Position numbers and translations under genes: made by a program. The notes below the pieces were generated by a model, which was not told the origin of the DNA, searched no databases, and saw nothing but the letters and a program-made list of their open reading frames with translations. From a bacterium (GTDB lineage: Bacteria > Myxococcota_A > UBA9160 > SZUA-336), in NCBI GenBank assembly GCA_024226335.1, contig JAAELY010000259.1:1-64000 (forward strand): a stretch of 64,000 nucleotides of DNA, read 5' to 3'. Shown here piece by piece: positions 15,459 to 24,510 of this stretch; within the stretch, counting starts at the first letter, position 1, and each line of letters begins with the position of its first letter.

Positions 15459-18400
15459 ATGGCTCGAATTCGTGACTTTTTGTCTGCCCTTCTCTTGGCG
15501 AGCATGGCAGCGTTGGTTTCAACTGGTGCACAGGCCAAGGACTTCTGGTTTTTCGAAACCGGGCAAGTTCGGCCGCTCGCGCTTTCGCCCGACGGCGACC
15601 GCCTGTTTGCCCTCAATACCCCGGACAATCGGCTGGAAATTTTCAGCATCGGGCCGGGTGGTCTGAGCTTCGAGTACTCCGTTCCCGTGGGCCTGGAGCC
15701 GATCTCCGTGGCCGCGCGCAGCAACGCCGAAGTCTGGGTCGTCAATCATCTTTCCGACAGCATCAGCATTGTGGACGTCAGCAGCGACCCGCCCAGCGTC
15801 ACGCGTACCTTGTTGGTCGGTGACGAACCGCGCGACATCGTTTTCGCAGGTACGCCTCCCGATCCGAATCAGCCCTTCCCGCGCGCGTTCATCTCGGCCG
15901 CCCATCGCGGGCAGGTTCATCCGGCGGATCCCAACGGCGAAAAGTACGGCGACTTCTTCACCCCGAGTGTGGGACGCGCGGATCTGTGGATTTTCGATGC
16001 CAACAGTCTTGGATCGGCGTTGGGCGGAACCCCGGAAACCATACTGACGCTGTTTGGGGATACTCCACGTGCTCTGGCCGCAACGCCGAGTGGTGACAAG
16101 GTCTACCTGAGCGTATTTCACTCGGGCAATCGCACGACCGCGATTCCGAATCGAATCCTACCGATCGAACCGGGCTCGATCGATATCGGTGCGATCGCAG
16201 CATTCAATGGCTCGACCTGGACCGCGCGTGGCGGGATCGATGTGAGTTCGTACATCAAACTGGAATTGCCCGACTACGATGTCTTCTCGATCGATGCCGA
16301 CGCAGTGACGCCGGTCGAACTCGACCGCTTCTCCGGCGTAGGAACAATCCTGTTTGACATGCTCGTCGATCCGAATACCGGCGTGTTGTACGTGAGCAAT
16401 ACTGAGGCGAACAACGCGCAGCGCTTCGAATCCGAGGTCAAGAGCAAGATTCACCAGGCACGAATCACATTGATCGACGATCCGAACGTGGAGACGCGCC
16501 ATCTGAACACGCACATCGACTACGAAGTCGTGCCTTCTCCTGCGGGCATCGCGGAGAAGAGTCTGGCAACCCCCATGGGCATGGCTATCTCGGGCGACAC
16601 CCTGTACGTGGCGGCCTTCGGATCGAGCAAGGTTGGCGTGTTTTCGACCAGTGAACTGATCGCAGATGGCTTCACTCCAGATCCGAACAATCAGATATCT
16701 GTGAGCGGCGGCGGACCTACGAGCGTCGTGGTCGACGAGATCAACGACCGACTGTATGTGCTGACGCGTTTCGACAATTCGATCTCGGTCATCGACAAGT
16801 CCGCCGAGAGCGAAATCGATCACATCGCTTTGCACAATCCCGAACCGGCGGATGTACTGGCGGGCCGGCCATTCCTCTACGACGCGATTGCGACCTCGAG
16901 CAATGGCGAAGCTTCGTGTTCGGCGTGCCACGTTTTTGGCGACCTCGACAGCCTGTCCTGGGACCTGGGCGATCCCAATGGCTCGATCATCCCCCAGAAC
17001 AATCTCTTTGAACTCGGCTTCGGTACGTCGGTCCATCCCCAGAAAGGGCCGATGACTACACAGACCTTCCGCGGGATGGCGAACCACGGTCCGATGCACT
17101 GGCGCGGTGACAAGACCGGCGCGGACGACCCCAATGTGGGTACGCAGTTCGACGAGGAAGCAGCGTTCAAGGCCTTCAACCCCGCCTTTGTCGGCTTGCT
17201 GGGACGATCGTCACAATTGAACGCGATCGAGATACAGGCTTTCGCCGACTACGCACTGCAGATCGTTTCCCCGCCGAACCCGATCGCCAATCTCGACAAT
17301 TCGCTGAGCGCGGCAGAAGCCCACGGCCTCGTGGTCTTCAACACGCCATTCACCGATCAGGCGTCGAAATCGTGCATCCAGTGTCACGGCCTCGATTCGA
17401 GCCAGGGCTTCTTTGGTACCAAGGGCTTCCTGTCGATCCTGCCGGGCGCCGAGCCTCAGGACTTCAAGATCCCGCAGTTGCGCAATCTCTATTCGAAAGT
17501 GGGCATGTTCGGCGGCGTGTCGAACTCACTTTTTCCGAGATTGGGCGATCCGAACCAACCGCAGATACGCGGCTTCGGTTACTCGCACGACGGCTCGATC
17601 GACAGCGTGCTCAGCTTCGTCAATACCTTCATCTTCCAGCTCCCCATCGATCCCAACGATCCCAACGGGATGCCGGGCGAGGTTTCGCGCCAGGACACCG
17701 CGCGCTTGCTGATGGCCTTCCCTTCCGAACTCGCTCCGATCGTCGGTCAGCAGATCACTTTGACCGCAGCCAATCAGGTCGCAGCGGGTGCGCGAATCGA
17801 TCTGATGATCGCGCGCGCTCTCGTGTCCTATCCGAGCCCTGAAGATCCCAACCAGGTGGAATGCGATATCGTTGTGAAGGGCTCGGTAGCGGGCGAGGAT
17901 CGAGGCTGGACCATGAATGCCGCGCAACTCTTCGTACCAGATCGCGCCAGCGAATCAGTGCTAAATGACGCGAGCTTGCGGGCCGTGGCGACGGGCGGTG
18001 GCGACCCGTTGACCTACACCTGTGTGCCACCGGGCTCGGGTGTGCGCATCGGTATCGATCGCGACCGGGACCTGCTGCTCGACGCGGATGAGAAGTACTT
18101 CTGGTACAGCGATCCGGGCGATCCCGACAGCGACGACGACACGTTGCTGGACTCCGCAGACAACTGCCCGAAGTTCGCCAACCTGGGGCAGGCCGATACC
18201 GGCGGCGTCGCCTCGCTGGCGGACCCCAATGGTGCATTGCCCGACGGTTTCGGCGACGCCTGTCAGTGCGGTGATACCAGCGACAACGGACGCGTCACCG
18301 ATCTGGATGTAACAGAGTTACGCGACCATCTGGCCTGGATCGGACCGGCACTGAGTTCGGGAGGCCTGGGCAAGTGCGATACGCTCGCACCGGCAGGTTC

Positions 18401-18491
18401 CTGTGACGTTGGGGACTGGGTCGTTCTGGCCCGTGAACTCGCGCAACTCGGACCGGGTATCGAGCACGTGTGCGCTCCTGTCGTCCCCTGA
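15459..18491 (+). CDS. Secreted beta-propeller/di-heme cytochrome c protein with dockerin-like tail
   Basis: 1010 aa from ATG 15459, which begins a clear signal peptide (MARIRDFLSALLLASMAALV, cut near ALVSTGAQA). The first ~450 residues are YVTN/YncE-like propeller blades (VRPLALSPDGDRLFALNT, NDRLYVLTRFDNSISVID). Then come two heme c sites, CSACH at residue 487 and CIQCH at 639, in a MauG/cytochrome c peroxidase-like region. Next is a thrombospondin-3-like calcium stretch (DRDRDLLLDADEK, DPDSDDDTLLDSADNCP). A Cys-containing dockerin-like module begins at residue 935 (CQCGD). DPN motifs recur about a dozen times. It is probably a periplasmic or surface oxidoreductase; the substrate is unknown. 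Confidence 0.82.
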   Translation: MARIRDFLSALLLASMAALVSTGAQAKDFWFFETGQVRPLALSPDGDRLFALNTPDNRLEIFSIGPGGLSFEYSVPVGLEPISVAARSNAEVWVVNHLSDSISIVDVSSDPPSVTRTLLVGDEPRDIVFAGTPPDPNQPFPRAFISAAHRGQVHPADPNGEKYGDFFTPSVGRADLWIFDANSLGSALGGTPETILTLFGDTPRALAATPSGDKVYLSVFHSGNRTTAIPNRILPIEPGSIDIGAIAAFNGSTWTARGGIDVSSYIKLELPDYDVFSIDADAVTPVELDRFSGVGTILFDMLVDPNTGVLYVSNTEANNAQRFESEVKSKIHQARITLIDDPNVETRHLNTHIDYEVVPSPAGIAEKSLATPMGMAISGDTLYVAAFGSSKVGVFSTSELIADGFTPDPNNQISVSGGGPTSVVVDEINDRLYVLTRFDNSISVIDKSAESEIDHIALHNPEPADVLAGRPFLYDAIATSSNGEASCSACHVFGDLDSLSWDLGDPNGSIIPQNNLFELGFGTSVHPQKGPMTTQTFRGMANHGPMHWRGDKTGADDPNVGTQFDEEAAFKAFNPAFVGLLGRSSQLNAIEIQAFADYALQIVSPPNPIANLDNSLSAAEAHGLVVFNTPFTDQASKSCIQCHGLDSSQGFFGTKGFLSILPGAEPQDFKIPQLRNLYSKVGMFGGVSNSLFPRLGDPNQPQIRGFGYSHDGSIDSVLSFVNTFIFQLPIDPNDPNGMPGEVSRQDTARLLMAFPSELAPIVGQQITLTAANQVAAGARIDLMIARALVSYPSPEDPNQVECDIVVKGSVAGEDRGWTMNAAQLFVPDRASESVLNDASLRAVATGGGDPLTYTCVPPGSGVRIGIDRDRDLLLDADEKYFWYSDPGDPDSDDDTLLDSADNCPKFANLGQADTGGVASLADPNGALPDGFGDACQCGDTSDNGRVTDLDVTELRDHLAWIGPALSSGGLGKCDTLAPAGSCDVGDWVVLARELAQLGPGIEHVCAPVVP

Positions 18492-18504
18492 TCGCAACCC
18501 AGGG

Positions 18505-18510
18505 TAGAAT
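18505..18510 (+). promoter_or_regulatory. -10 hexamer TAGAAT upstream of the glutaredoxin gene
   Basis: TAGAAT lies 14 bp after the cytochrome gene stop, giving a predicted leader of about 55 nt that ends in CAGGAG before TTG 18573. The -35 is not convincing. Confidence 0.35.
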
Positions 18511-18572
18511 CAACCGCCGGCGTGGGTCGTCCGATGCAGGGACAACGCCCTTCCGCGTCCAGGAGACACGAA

Positions 18573-18947
18573 TTGAAGTCCCTCCCCCTGATTCTCTTTG
18601 CGCTCGCCGCCACCGCTGCGCTGGTCTGGGAAAAGGGTGGCGTGCGCGAATGGTCGGACGAGAACGCGCCCCGGGCACAGCTGGCCGCACAGGCGGAACC
18701 CACGGCCGCCAAAGTCACCCTGTACACGATGGTCGGCTGCCCGTACTGCAGGGCGGCCGTGAGCTATCTGGACGACATCGGCCAGCCCTATGTGAACCGC
18801 GACGTTCAACAGGATCCCGACGCCTACGCGGAGTACATGCGAAAGACCGGTGGCAACCCGGGTGTTCCAGTGATCGATGTGAATGGCCAGATCATGCAGG
18901 GATGGGACTCCCGTCAATTCGAGTCGATGTTGGTTTCGAACCGCTAA
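18573..18947 (+). CDS. Membrane-anchored glutaredoxin-like thiol-disulfide protein
   Basis: 124 aa from TTG 18573 (CAGGAG 8 nt upstream). An N-terminal hydrophobic stretch (LKSLPLILFALAATAALVWE) works as an anchor or uncleaved signal, so the glutaredoxin domain probably faces the periplasm. The active site is MVGCPYCRAAVSYL (CPYC), with the cis-Pro in GNPGVPVIDVNG. The cis-Pro loop and the final GWD match glutaredoxins. Substrates are unknown; the neighbouring secreted cytochrome is a candidate partner for reduction or heme ligation. Confidence 0.85.
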   Translation: MKSLPLILFALAATAALVWEKGGVREWSDENAPRAQLAAQAEPTAAKVTLYTMVGCPYCRAAVSYLDDIGQPYVNRDVQQDPDAYAEYMRKTGGNPGVPVIDVNGQIMQGWDSRQFESMLVSNR

Positions 18948-19075
18948 AGCCCGCGAAATTTCGTAATACCCTTTATTATCAAATAGATAGTCACCGAGTT
19001 GCACTCTGCTAAGTGCTTGCGGGTCGCGTCTGTTGCCTGTTGGGTTTTCCCATCGCATCGCCGATAGGCTCCAAC

Positions 19076-20947
19076 ATGACGGACGAATGCGACGTTGCCG
19101 CAGATCTGCACAACCCTGAGCGCAGTAGCGCCAGTGAAATGCGCCCCCCACTCACGCTCTCCGAACTCCTGGAGATGTTGACCCGGCGCGAACTGCTCAC
19201 CGCCCAGCAGGCCAAGGATGTGGAATCTCGCTCCACCACCTTGCACAGCCGAGTGCTCAAGGAGCGGGTCGGCTCGGTACGTTCGGCGGCCGCAGCACGA
19301 TACGAGGTATCCCCAGCCGAGACCGTTGCGGCCGCGGCCTTTCCTCATGCGAGCAAAGCGCATCGACGACTCGACGAGGATGCGATTGCGGAGGCGATCG
19401 CGTCCGAGAACGATCTGCCCTATCTGAAGATCGACCCGTTGCGGCTAGACAACGATCTGATCACCAAGACGTTCTCCCGACCTTTCGTGCGCCGTCACGT
19501 GGTCATCCCGTTGAGCGACGAAGGCGAGAGCATGCGCCTCGCCGTCTCCGATCCCTACGATTCGACGCTGCGCCAGACGATGCAGGACCTGGTTCACAAG
19601 CGGGTGGAATTCACGATCGCGTCCAAACGCGACATCCTGGGCGTGGCCGACCGCGTCTTCGGCTTCCGCACCAGCGTCAAGGCCGCGGTCGACGAGCTTG
19701 GCGACCAGAATTCGAACAGTGCATTGGCCGAACTGGTAGAGCTTCGATCGAACGAAGAACTGGCCACGAATAGCGATGCCCATGTGATTGCGGCCGTCGA
19801 CTTCCTGCTGAACTACGCCTTCGAGCAGCGCGCATCCGATATCCACCTGGAGCCGCGCGCCGGCGATTGCGTCGTTCGCTTCCGGATCGACGGCATCCTG
19901 CACGACATCGAGGCTCTGCCGTCCTCAGTCCATGCTGCGATCGTATCGCGCATCAAGGTCATGGCTCGTATGGACATCGCCGAGCGCCGTCGCCCCCAGG
20001 ACGGTCGTATCAAGACCGCTCGCGGCGACAAGGAAGTCGAACTGCGCGTTTCGAGTCTGTTCAGCGCCTTCGGTGAGAAAGTCGTGATTCGAGTACTCGA
20101 TCCGGGCATCCTGATGTCGGATCTGCAGGAACTCGGTTTCAATTCACTCGAGCGCGAACAATACGAGCGCTGGATCACGGCGCCCAATGGATTGATCCTG
20201 GTTACCGGCCCCACCGGCTCGGGCAAGACGACTTCGTTGTACTCGACACTGCGCTACCTGGCGGGCCCTGAGATCAATATCACCACGGTCGAGGATCCGA
20301 TCGAGATGATCGATCCGCGCTTCGTGCAGGTGCAGGTGCAGCCACAGATCGACGTGACCTTCGCGAACGCGCTGCGTTCGATCCTACGTCAGGATCCGGA
20401 CATCATCATGGTCGGTGAGATCCGTGATCCAGAGACCGCGCAGATGGCAGTGCAGGCCGCACTCACGGGACACCTGGTCTTTTCGACTGTGCATACGCGT
20501 GATGCTGCCGGAGCTATCACACGCCTGATCGAACTCAACGTCGAGCGCTTCCTGCTGTCCAGCGTGCTGCGCGGCGTGCTCGCCCAGCGACTCCTGCGCA
20601 AGATCTGTCCGCATTGCGCAGTCGACGGTTACCTGACGCCCGAGCAGGTGGCTGCGCTCGGTCTCAAGGTGCCCGTCGAGCGACGAGAGCGTCTGGGCGT
20701 GCGCTGGGGAGAGGGCTGCGTGGATTGCCGGCACACGGGCTTGTACGGAAGAGCGGGTGTGTTCGAGATGCTCGACGTCGGACGGCGTCTGCGCGAGATC
20801 ATCAAGAAGGGCGGAGACGCCAATGAACTCGCCCATGCCGCGCGGGTCGAAGGTATGGAAATGCTGCGCGAAAGTGCTCTTCGGCGCCTGGCCGACGGCA
20901 TGACCACATTTGAAGAGGTGGTCCGCCTGACTGCCGAGATAGATTGA
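19076..20947 (+). CDS. Orphan GspE/PilB-type secretion ATPase
   Basis: 623 aa from ATG 19076; TAGGCT lies 5-8 nt upstream with no Shine-Dalgarno. The N-terminal domain (about residues 20-230) resembles the T2SSE/MshEN region but lacks the paired RLG c-di-GMP motif seen in MshE. ATPase core: Walker A GPTGSGKTTS near residue 379, Asp box EDPIEM, Walker B IIMVGEIRDPETAQ and His box LTGHLVFSTVHTRD. A zinc site has CPHC and CVDC. It should power a pilus or type II secretion machine, but no GspF, pilin or secretin gene adjoins it. A Ycf46-type AAA ATPase follows after 16 bp. Confidence 0.88.
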   Translation: MTDECDVAADLHNPERSSASEMRPPLTLSELLEMLTRRELLTAQQAKDVESRSTTLHSRVLKERVGSVRSAAAARYEVSPAETVAAAAFPHASKAHRRLDEDAIAEAIASENDLPYLKIDPLRLDNDLITKTFSRPFVRRHVVIPLSDEGESMRLAVSDPYDSTLRQTMQDLVHKRVEFTIASKRDILGVADRVFGFRTSVKAAVDELGDQNSNSALAELVELRSNEELATNSDAHVIAAVDFLLNYAFEQRASDIHLEPRAGDCVVRFRIDGILHDIEALPSSVHAAIVSRIKVMARMDIAERRRPQDGRIKTARGDKEVELRVSSLFSAFGEKVVIRVLDPGILMSDLQELGFNSLEREQYERWITAPNGLILVTGPTGSGKTTSLYSTLRYLAGPEINITTVEDPIEMIDPRFVQVQVQPQIDVTFANALRSILRQDPDIIMVGEIRDPETAQMAVQAALTGHLVFSTVHTRDAAGAITRLIELNVERFLLSSVLRGVLAQRLLRKICPHCAVDGYLTPEQVAALGLKVPVERRERLGVRWGEGCVDCRHTGLYGRAGVFEMLDVGRRLREIIKKGGDANELAHAARVEGMEMLRESALRRLADGMTTFEEVVRLTAEID

Positions 20948-20963
20948 TCGGGACGGAGAAGCG

Positions 20964-22424
20964 ATGGCCAAGGAGTCTGCGCGCGAACTCGCGCTGATGA
21001 TCAAGGCGGGCTGGCGGCTCGTCGCATTCGAGAGCTTCGAGGAAGAGCGCGCCTTGCGCACCATCGAAGCGGCCGCCACTGCGTGTGAGCGTTCCGTCAT
21101 CAACTGGTCGGTGGCCTCGGGCCTGTCGAACACCAATCAAGGTGCAGGCTCCTTCGATGAAGGCGTTCGGGCGATTGCTGCAGTATCGGAGCCCGCACTC
21201 TTCGTCATCCTGGATGCCCATCGCGTGATCGACGACCTGGTAGCCGTACGCCGCCTGCGCGACATGCTTCAAATGCTGGCCGAGCGCAAACAGATTGTCG
21301 TCTTGTTGGGACCGACCATCGAGGTTCCCGCAGAACTGGCACGCGAGGTCGCACACATCGAGCTGGCTCTGCCACGCGCCCCCGAACTCGAATCCCTCTT
21401 CAAGCGGGCCATCGAGTCCGCTCCAGCAGATCTGATTGACGACGCGGTCAAGGCTGCGTTGGGATTGACTTCCGGGGAAGCCATGCGGGTACTGCGCAAG
21501 TCGTGCACGGCGGCCGACGGACTCAACACTTCCGCCATCTCGTTGATGATTCGCGAAAAGCGCCAGGCGTTGAGGCGTACACCATCACTCGCCTTTCATG
21601 AACAGGAAGCGGGACTCGCCGACATCGGCGGGCTCGATGAACTCAAGCGTTGGCTCGCTGAACGACGTCGTGCGTTCGGCGGAGAGGCGCGCAGCTTCGG
21701 CCTGCCTATGCCACGGGGCCTTTTGCTCCTGGGTGTGCAGGGCTGCGGAAAGTCGCTCTCCGCGAAAGCCGTAGCACAGGAATGGCAGTTCCCTTTGCTA
21801 CGGCTCGATCTTGCAGCTGCTTTCGGCGGCGGTGGGCAATCCCCCGAAGCTGCCATCCGCGAAGCGACTTCGGTCGCAGAATCCATCGCACCCGCAGTAT
21901 TGTGGATCGACGAGATTGAAAAAGGCTTTGCAGCATCTGGGCAAGACGGGCATTCGAGTCGAGTCTTCGGTTCGTTCCTGACCTGGTTGTCGGAGAAGAA
22001 ATCACCGGTCTTCGTGGTAGCCACTGCGAATGACGTCACCCAGTTGCCGCCAGAACTCCTTCGACGCGGGCGTTTCGACGAACTGTTCTTCGTGGATCTG
22101 CCGAGTCACGGCGAGCGAATGGAGATATTGTCGATCCACCTTCGAAAGCGCGGCCGGGATCCGCTCCAGTTCGATCTCGACGATCTGGCATCCCAGGCCA
22201 ATCGACTGTCCGGTGCGGAACTCGAGCAGGTCGTAGCCGCGGCCTTGTATACGGCATTCGCAGAACAGCGCGACGTGAGCTACAACGATCTTTCAAATGC
22301 AATCACCGAGACCGTACCGCTGTACGAAACATACGAAGAGAAGATCAAGGAACTGCGAGACTGGGCGCGCACGCGGGCGCGTTCGGCAACCATCGATGCG
22401 AAAGCCGTGAACCTCTTCTCTTAG
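20964..22424 (+). CDS. Ycf46/FtsH-like AAA ATPase without protease domain
   Basis: 486 aa. The N-terminal half ([32 protein letters not shown]) is the Ycf46-type degenerate P-loop domain. The C-terminal AAA module has Walker A GVQGCGKS (residues 257-264), Walker [12 protein letters not shown], sensor 1 VVATAND and arginine-finger region [12 protein letters not shown]. No zinc protease motif follows, so it is a remodelling ATPase rather than FtsH. The family is common in cyanobacteria and deltaproteobacteria with poorly known function. Its tight linkage to the GspE-type ATPase suggests a joint role. Confidence 0.85.
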   Translation: MAKESARELALMIKAGWRLVAFESFEEERALRTIEAAATACERSVINWSVASGLSNTNQGAGSFDEGVRAIAAVSEPALFVILDAHRVIDDLVAVRRLRDMLQMLAERKQIVVLLGPTIEVPAELAREVAHIELALPRAPELESLFKRAIESAPADLIDDAVKAALGLTSGEAMRVLRKSCTAADGLNTSAISLMIREKRQALRRTPSLAFHEQEAGLADIGGLDELKRWLAERRRAFGGEARSFGLPMPRGLLLLGVQGCGKSLSAKAVAQEWQFPLLRLDLAAAFGGGGQSPEAAIREATSVAESIAPAVLWIDEIEKGFAASGQDGHSSRVFGSFLTWLSEKKSPVFVVATANDVTQLPPELLRRGRFDELFFVDLPSHGERMEILSIHLRKRGRDPLQFDLDDLASQANRLSGAELEQVVAAALYTAFAEQRDVSYNDLSNAITETVPLYETYEEKIKELRDWARTRARSATIDAKAVNLFS

Positions 22425-22431
22425 TATCGAG

Positions 22432-22923
22432 ATGAAAAGCCCGCACGCGAACGCGCTCCTCTGCTGGCTCGCTCTCTTTTGCTTAGCCATGTTTCCAGGC
22501 TGCGCATCGATCCCACTCGATCCAGTACCCAGCGACGGCTGTGCGGACGCACCGGCCCCCGGTGGACGCTACCCCGACCCCGAGTACTGCGGACAGCGTC
22601 ACCTGGTCGTCGGCCTGTTTCCGACGGTCGGCGAGCATCACCTGAATGACCTCTCGACCAAAGGGATGCCTCTGACCCCGATGCGCCGCGCGATTGACTA
22701 CACGGTCTTCCCGGTGGTGATTTCGATCCTCAACCTGACCGGGTTTGGACTGCCGTCTCTGTACGCACTGATCTACGAAGGCTTCGAGGAATACCATCCC
22801 TCCCCTGGTGCCTGCTCGATGTCCTTGCTCGGTTTCTGCAAAGCACAGAAATCACATCCCAGGCCGGAGAGCAACGCGCAATCAACTCTGCCAGGTGAGA
22901 ACTTCACCGCCGGTCCCCAGTAA
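22432..22923 (+). CDS. Predicted lipoprotein of unknown function
   Basis: 163 aa. The signal sequence ends in a lipobox-like AMFPGC (Cys near residue 23). The mature part carries extra Cys (DGCADA, EYCGQRH, GACSMS, GFCKAQ) and one hydrophobic stretch (TVFPVVISILNLTGFGLPSL). No family recognised. It starts 7 bp after the AAA ATPase and is probably in the same operon. Its last 42 bp overlap the 3' end of the converging PNPOx-fold gene. Confidence 0.7.
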   Translation: MKSPHANALLCWLALFCLAMFPGCASIPLDPVPSDGCADAPAPGGRYPDPEYCGQRHLVVGLFPTVGEHHLNDLSTKGMPLTPMRRAIDYTVFPVVISILNLTGFGLPSLYALIYEGFEEYHPSPGACSMSLLGFCKAQKSHPRPESNAQSTLPGENFTAGPQ

Positions 22924-23361
22924 GACACCCCCGGGGAAAACACGTAGTCGCCAGGGATCGAGTCGCAGAGCCGCAAAGCTGTCGTCCGTGGGATGTTCCC
23001 ACACGGGGATCATTGCCGGATCGTAGCCCACGGGTGCGGGTGCATTCTTGTACGAATCCCAGACCATCGTGCAGGTATCGTCGTCGAATGCCCACGTTGC
23101 CTTGCATTCGGCGACGCAAGTATCCTGTGAAGGGGTCCAGTAGTTCAACGAGACATAGGGACTGGCGGCGATGTGCTCGCGCTTGGTCGGTGTGGGTCCG
23201 GTACCGATCCAGCCGACCAGCCGTCCGCCCTCCCATTTCCAGATTGGATGCAGAACCCGCGAGCGAGGGCGACCCTTCGCATCGACGGTGGCGGCCGTGC
23301 ACCACACGATGCTGTGCGCCATCTCTACGAAGGCCGGTGCGATCTTGATCAGCTCGGTCAT
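22882..23361 (-). CDS. Pyridoxamine 5'-phosphate oxidase-fold (FMN split-barrel) protein
   Basis: 159 aa from ATG 23361, with a strong GGAGG site 6 nt upstream; an upstream in-frame start is not needed. MAHSIVWCTAATVDAKGRPR and RSRVLHPIWKWEGG are typical of the PNPOx-like split barrel that binds FMN, F420 or heme. SPYVSLNYWTPS is the next core strand. The cofactor and substrate are not determinable. Its 3' end overlaps the lipoprotein gene by 42 bp. Confidence 0.8.
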   Translation of the reverse strand: MTELIKIAPAFVEMAHSIVWCTAATVDAKGRPRSRVLHPIWKWEGGRLVGWIGTGPTPTKREHIAASPYVSLNYWTPSQDTCVAECKATWAFDDDTCTMVWDSYKNAPAPVGYDPAMIPVWEHPTDDSFAALRLDPWRLRVFPGGVLLGTGGEVLTWQS

Positions 23362-23421
23362 GAAATCCTCCTGGTGGGTGACTGGTGAGAAGACACCTGA
23401 TCCCATCTTCCAGAAAGCATA

Positions 23422-23964
23422 TCACCGCCCGGAATCCGACTCCTCCGCGTTCCACTGCACTGCGAGCGCCAGTAGAACGGCACCCACCGCGTCCTTGTGT
23501 TCGAGCATCAATAGACGCGCCACTTGATCGGGGCCGAAAAGCACCCGACCGAGTACGTCTTGATCAACGGACAGGCGAAGAGCCAGAATTCGCGGGCCGT
23601 GTCTGCGCAGAAGTGACTCGACGCTGCGATAAAAGCGTTCGGCAGCATCGTCCGCCAGTACCAGGAGTCTGGAAACACGCACACCTCGGGCGACCCCGGT
23701 GCGTCGATCGACACTCTTCAGTCCGCGCTCCTCGGCCGCCAGGGCCTGCTGAGCGTTCTCCAGGCCGCGAACGATACGACCCGCTGAATAGGCACTCTTC
23801 AACGCTGCTTCGACGGCGGGTCCGAGGTTGGCTTGCGGCACACCCAGGTCGGCCTCCGCCCAAAGGGGCCGGGAATGCGACTCGAGTCTATCCACAAGAC
23901 GTTCAGCGGTTGCCGCGGCTTCGACGCTTCGGGGCAGACGTAGCGCATCCATTCCCTTTTCCAC
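23422..23964 (-). CDS. Conserved-looking protein of unknown function
   Basis: 180 aa, no family recognised. It is largely helical and Arg/Leu/Ala rich. Residues 18-100 (ERLVDRLESHSRPLWAEADL, AALKSAYSAGRIVRGLENAQ) could form a coiled coil. The C-terminal region (RVSRLLVLADDAAERFYRSV, LEHKDAVGAVLLALAVQW) reads like a small alpha/beta domain. No signal peptide or membrane segment. It lies 6 bp downstream of lspA on the same strand, so co-transcription is likely. Confidence 0.55.
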   Translation of the reverse strand: MEKGMDALRLPRSVEAAATAERLVDRLESHSRPLWAEADLGVPQANLGPAVEAALKSAYSAGRIVRGLENAQQALAAEERGLKSVDRRTGVARGVRVSRLLVLADDAAERFYRSVESLLRRHGPRILALRLSVDQDVLGRVLFGPDQVARLLMLEHKDAVGAVLLALAVQWNAEESDSGR

Positions 23965-23970
23965 GGCTCG

Positions 23971-24489
23971 CTAGTCCGGCTCGGGATCGGGATCGGGATC
24001 GTTGATCCGATGCAGACCCAGAAGGAACAGACCGACTCCGGCAAAGACGGCGACATCTGCCACATTGAAGATCCCCGTGTGCAGCGGACCAATACCGAGG
24101 CGTACGAAGTCGGTGACGGTACCGTCCTGGAGCAGGCGATCGATCCAGTTCCCTATTCCTCCGGCGGCGATCAGGGCGAGTCCGAGCGCCTGGAGCTTGG
24201 ATAGTGCGGGGTCGCGCAGGTTCACGACGCATAGAGCCAGCAAGAGAACGGGCACGCCGACCTGGAAGATGAGTACTCGTGCGATCTCCGGTAGAGCCGA
24301 CCCGAGGCTCAGGAAAGCTCCGGAATTCTGCACGAGGCGGAGTTCTACGGTTCCGAAGGCGAGCTGAATCGGCGCGAGCCCGCTCAGCTGGCTGCGGGCG
24401 ATTTCCTTGGAAATCTGGTCGCAGCCCAGACACCCGAATGCGGCGACTGCGAACACGATCCACGTGGCTGTGCGTTCCAGGATGCTCAA
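23971..24489 (-). CDS. lspA: Lipoprotein signal peptidase II
   Basis: 172 aa from TTG 24489. It removes signal peptides from prolipoproteins in the inner membrane. Four membrane helices are visible. Conserved motifs: GCDQISKEIAR near residue 22, NSGAFLSLG near 55, and the catalytic aspartates in GNWIDR near 112 and FNVADVAVFAG near 141. The C-terminus ends in a DP repeat (NDPDPDPEPD) made by a GGGATC hexamer repeated at 23979-24000. TATAAT lies 9 nt before the TTG start. Confidence 0.93.
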   Translation of the reverse strand: MSILERTATWIVFAVAAFGCLGCDQISKEIARSQLSGLAPIQLAFGTVELRLVQNSGAFLSLGSALPEIARVLIFQVGVPVLLLALCVVNLRDPALSKLQALGLALIAAGGIGNWIDRLLQDGTVTDFVRLGIGPLHTGIFNVADVAVFAGVGLFLLGLHRINDPDPDPEPD

Positions 24490-24498
24490 AGCCGAGCG

Positions 24499-24504
24499 AT
24501 TATA
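24499..24504 (-). promoter_or_regulatory. Perfect TATAAT directly before lspA
   Basis: TATAAT on the minus strand (24504-24499) is followed by 9 nt and the TTG start of lspA, with no Shine-Dalgarno. It sits in the 21-bp gap after the GST gene. The -35 would fall in the last codons of GST and matches poorly. Confidence 0.45.
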
Positions 24505-24510
24505 CCGAAC

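Noticed and set aside
23979-24000. GGGATC hexamer repeat
   Set aside because: It lies within lspA and simply encodes the Asp-Pro tail; not a CRISPR or regulatory array.
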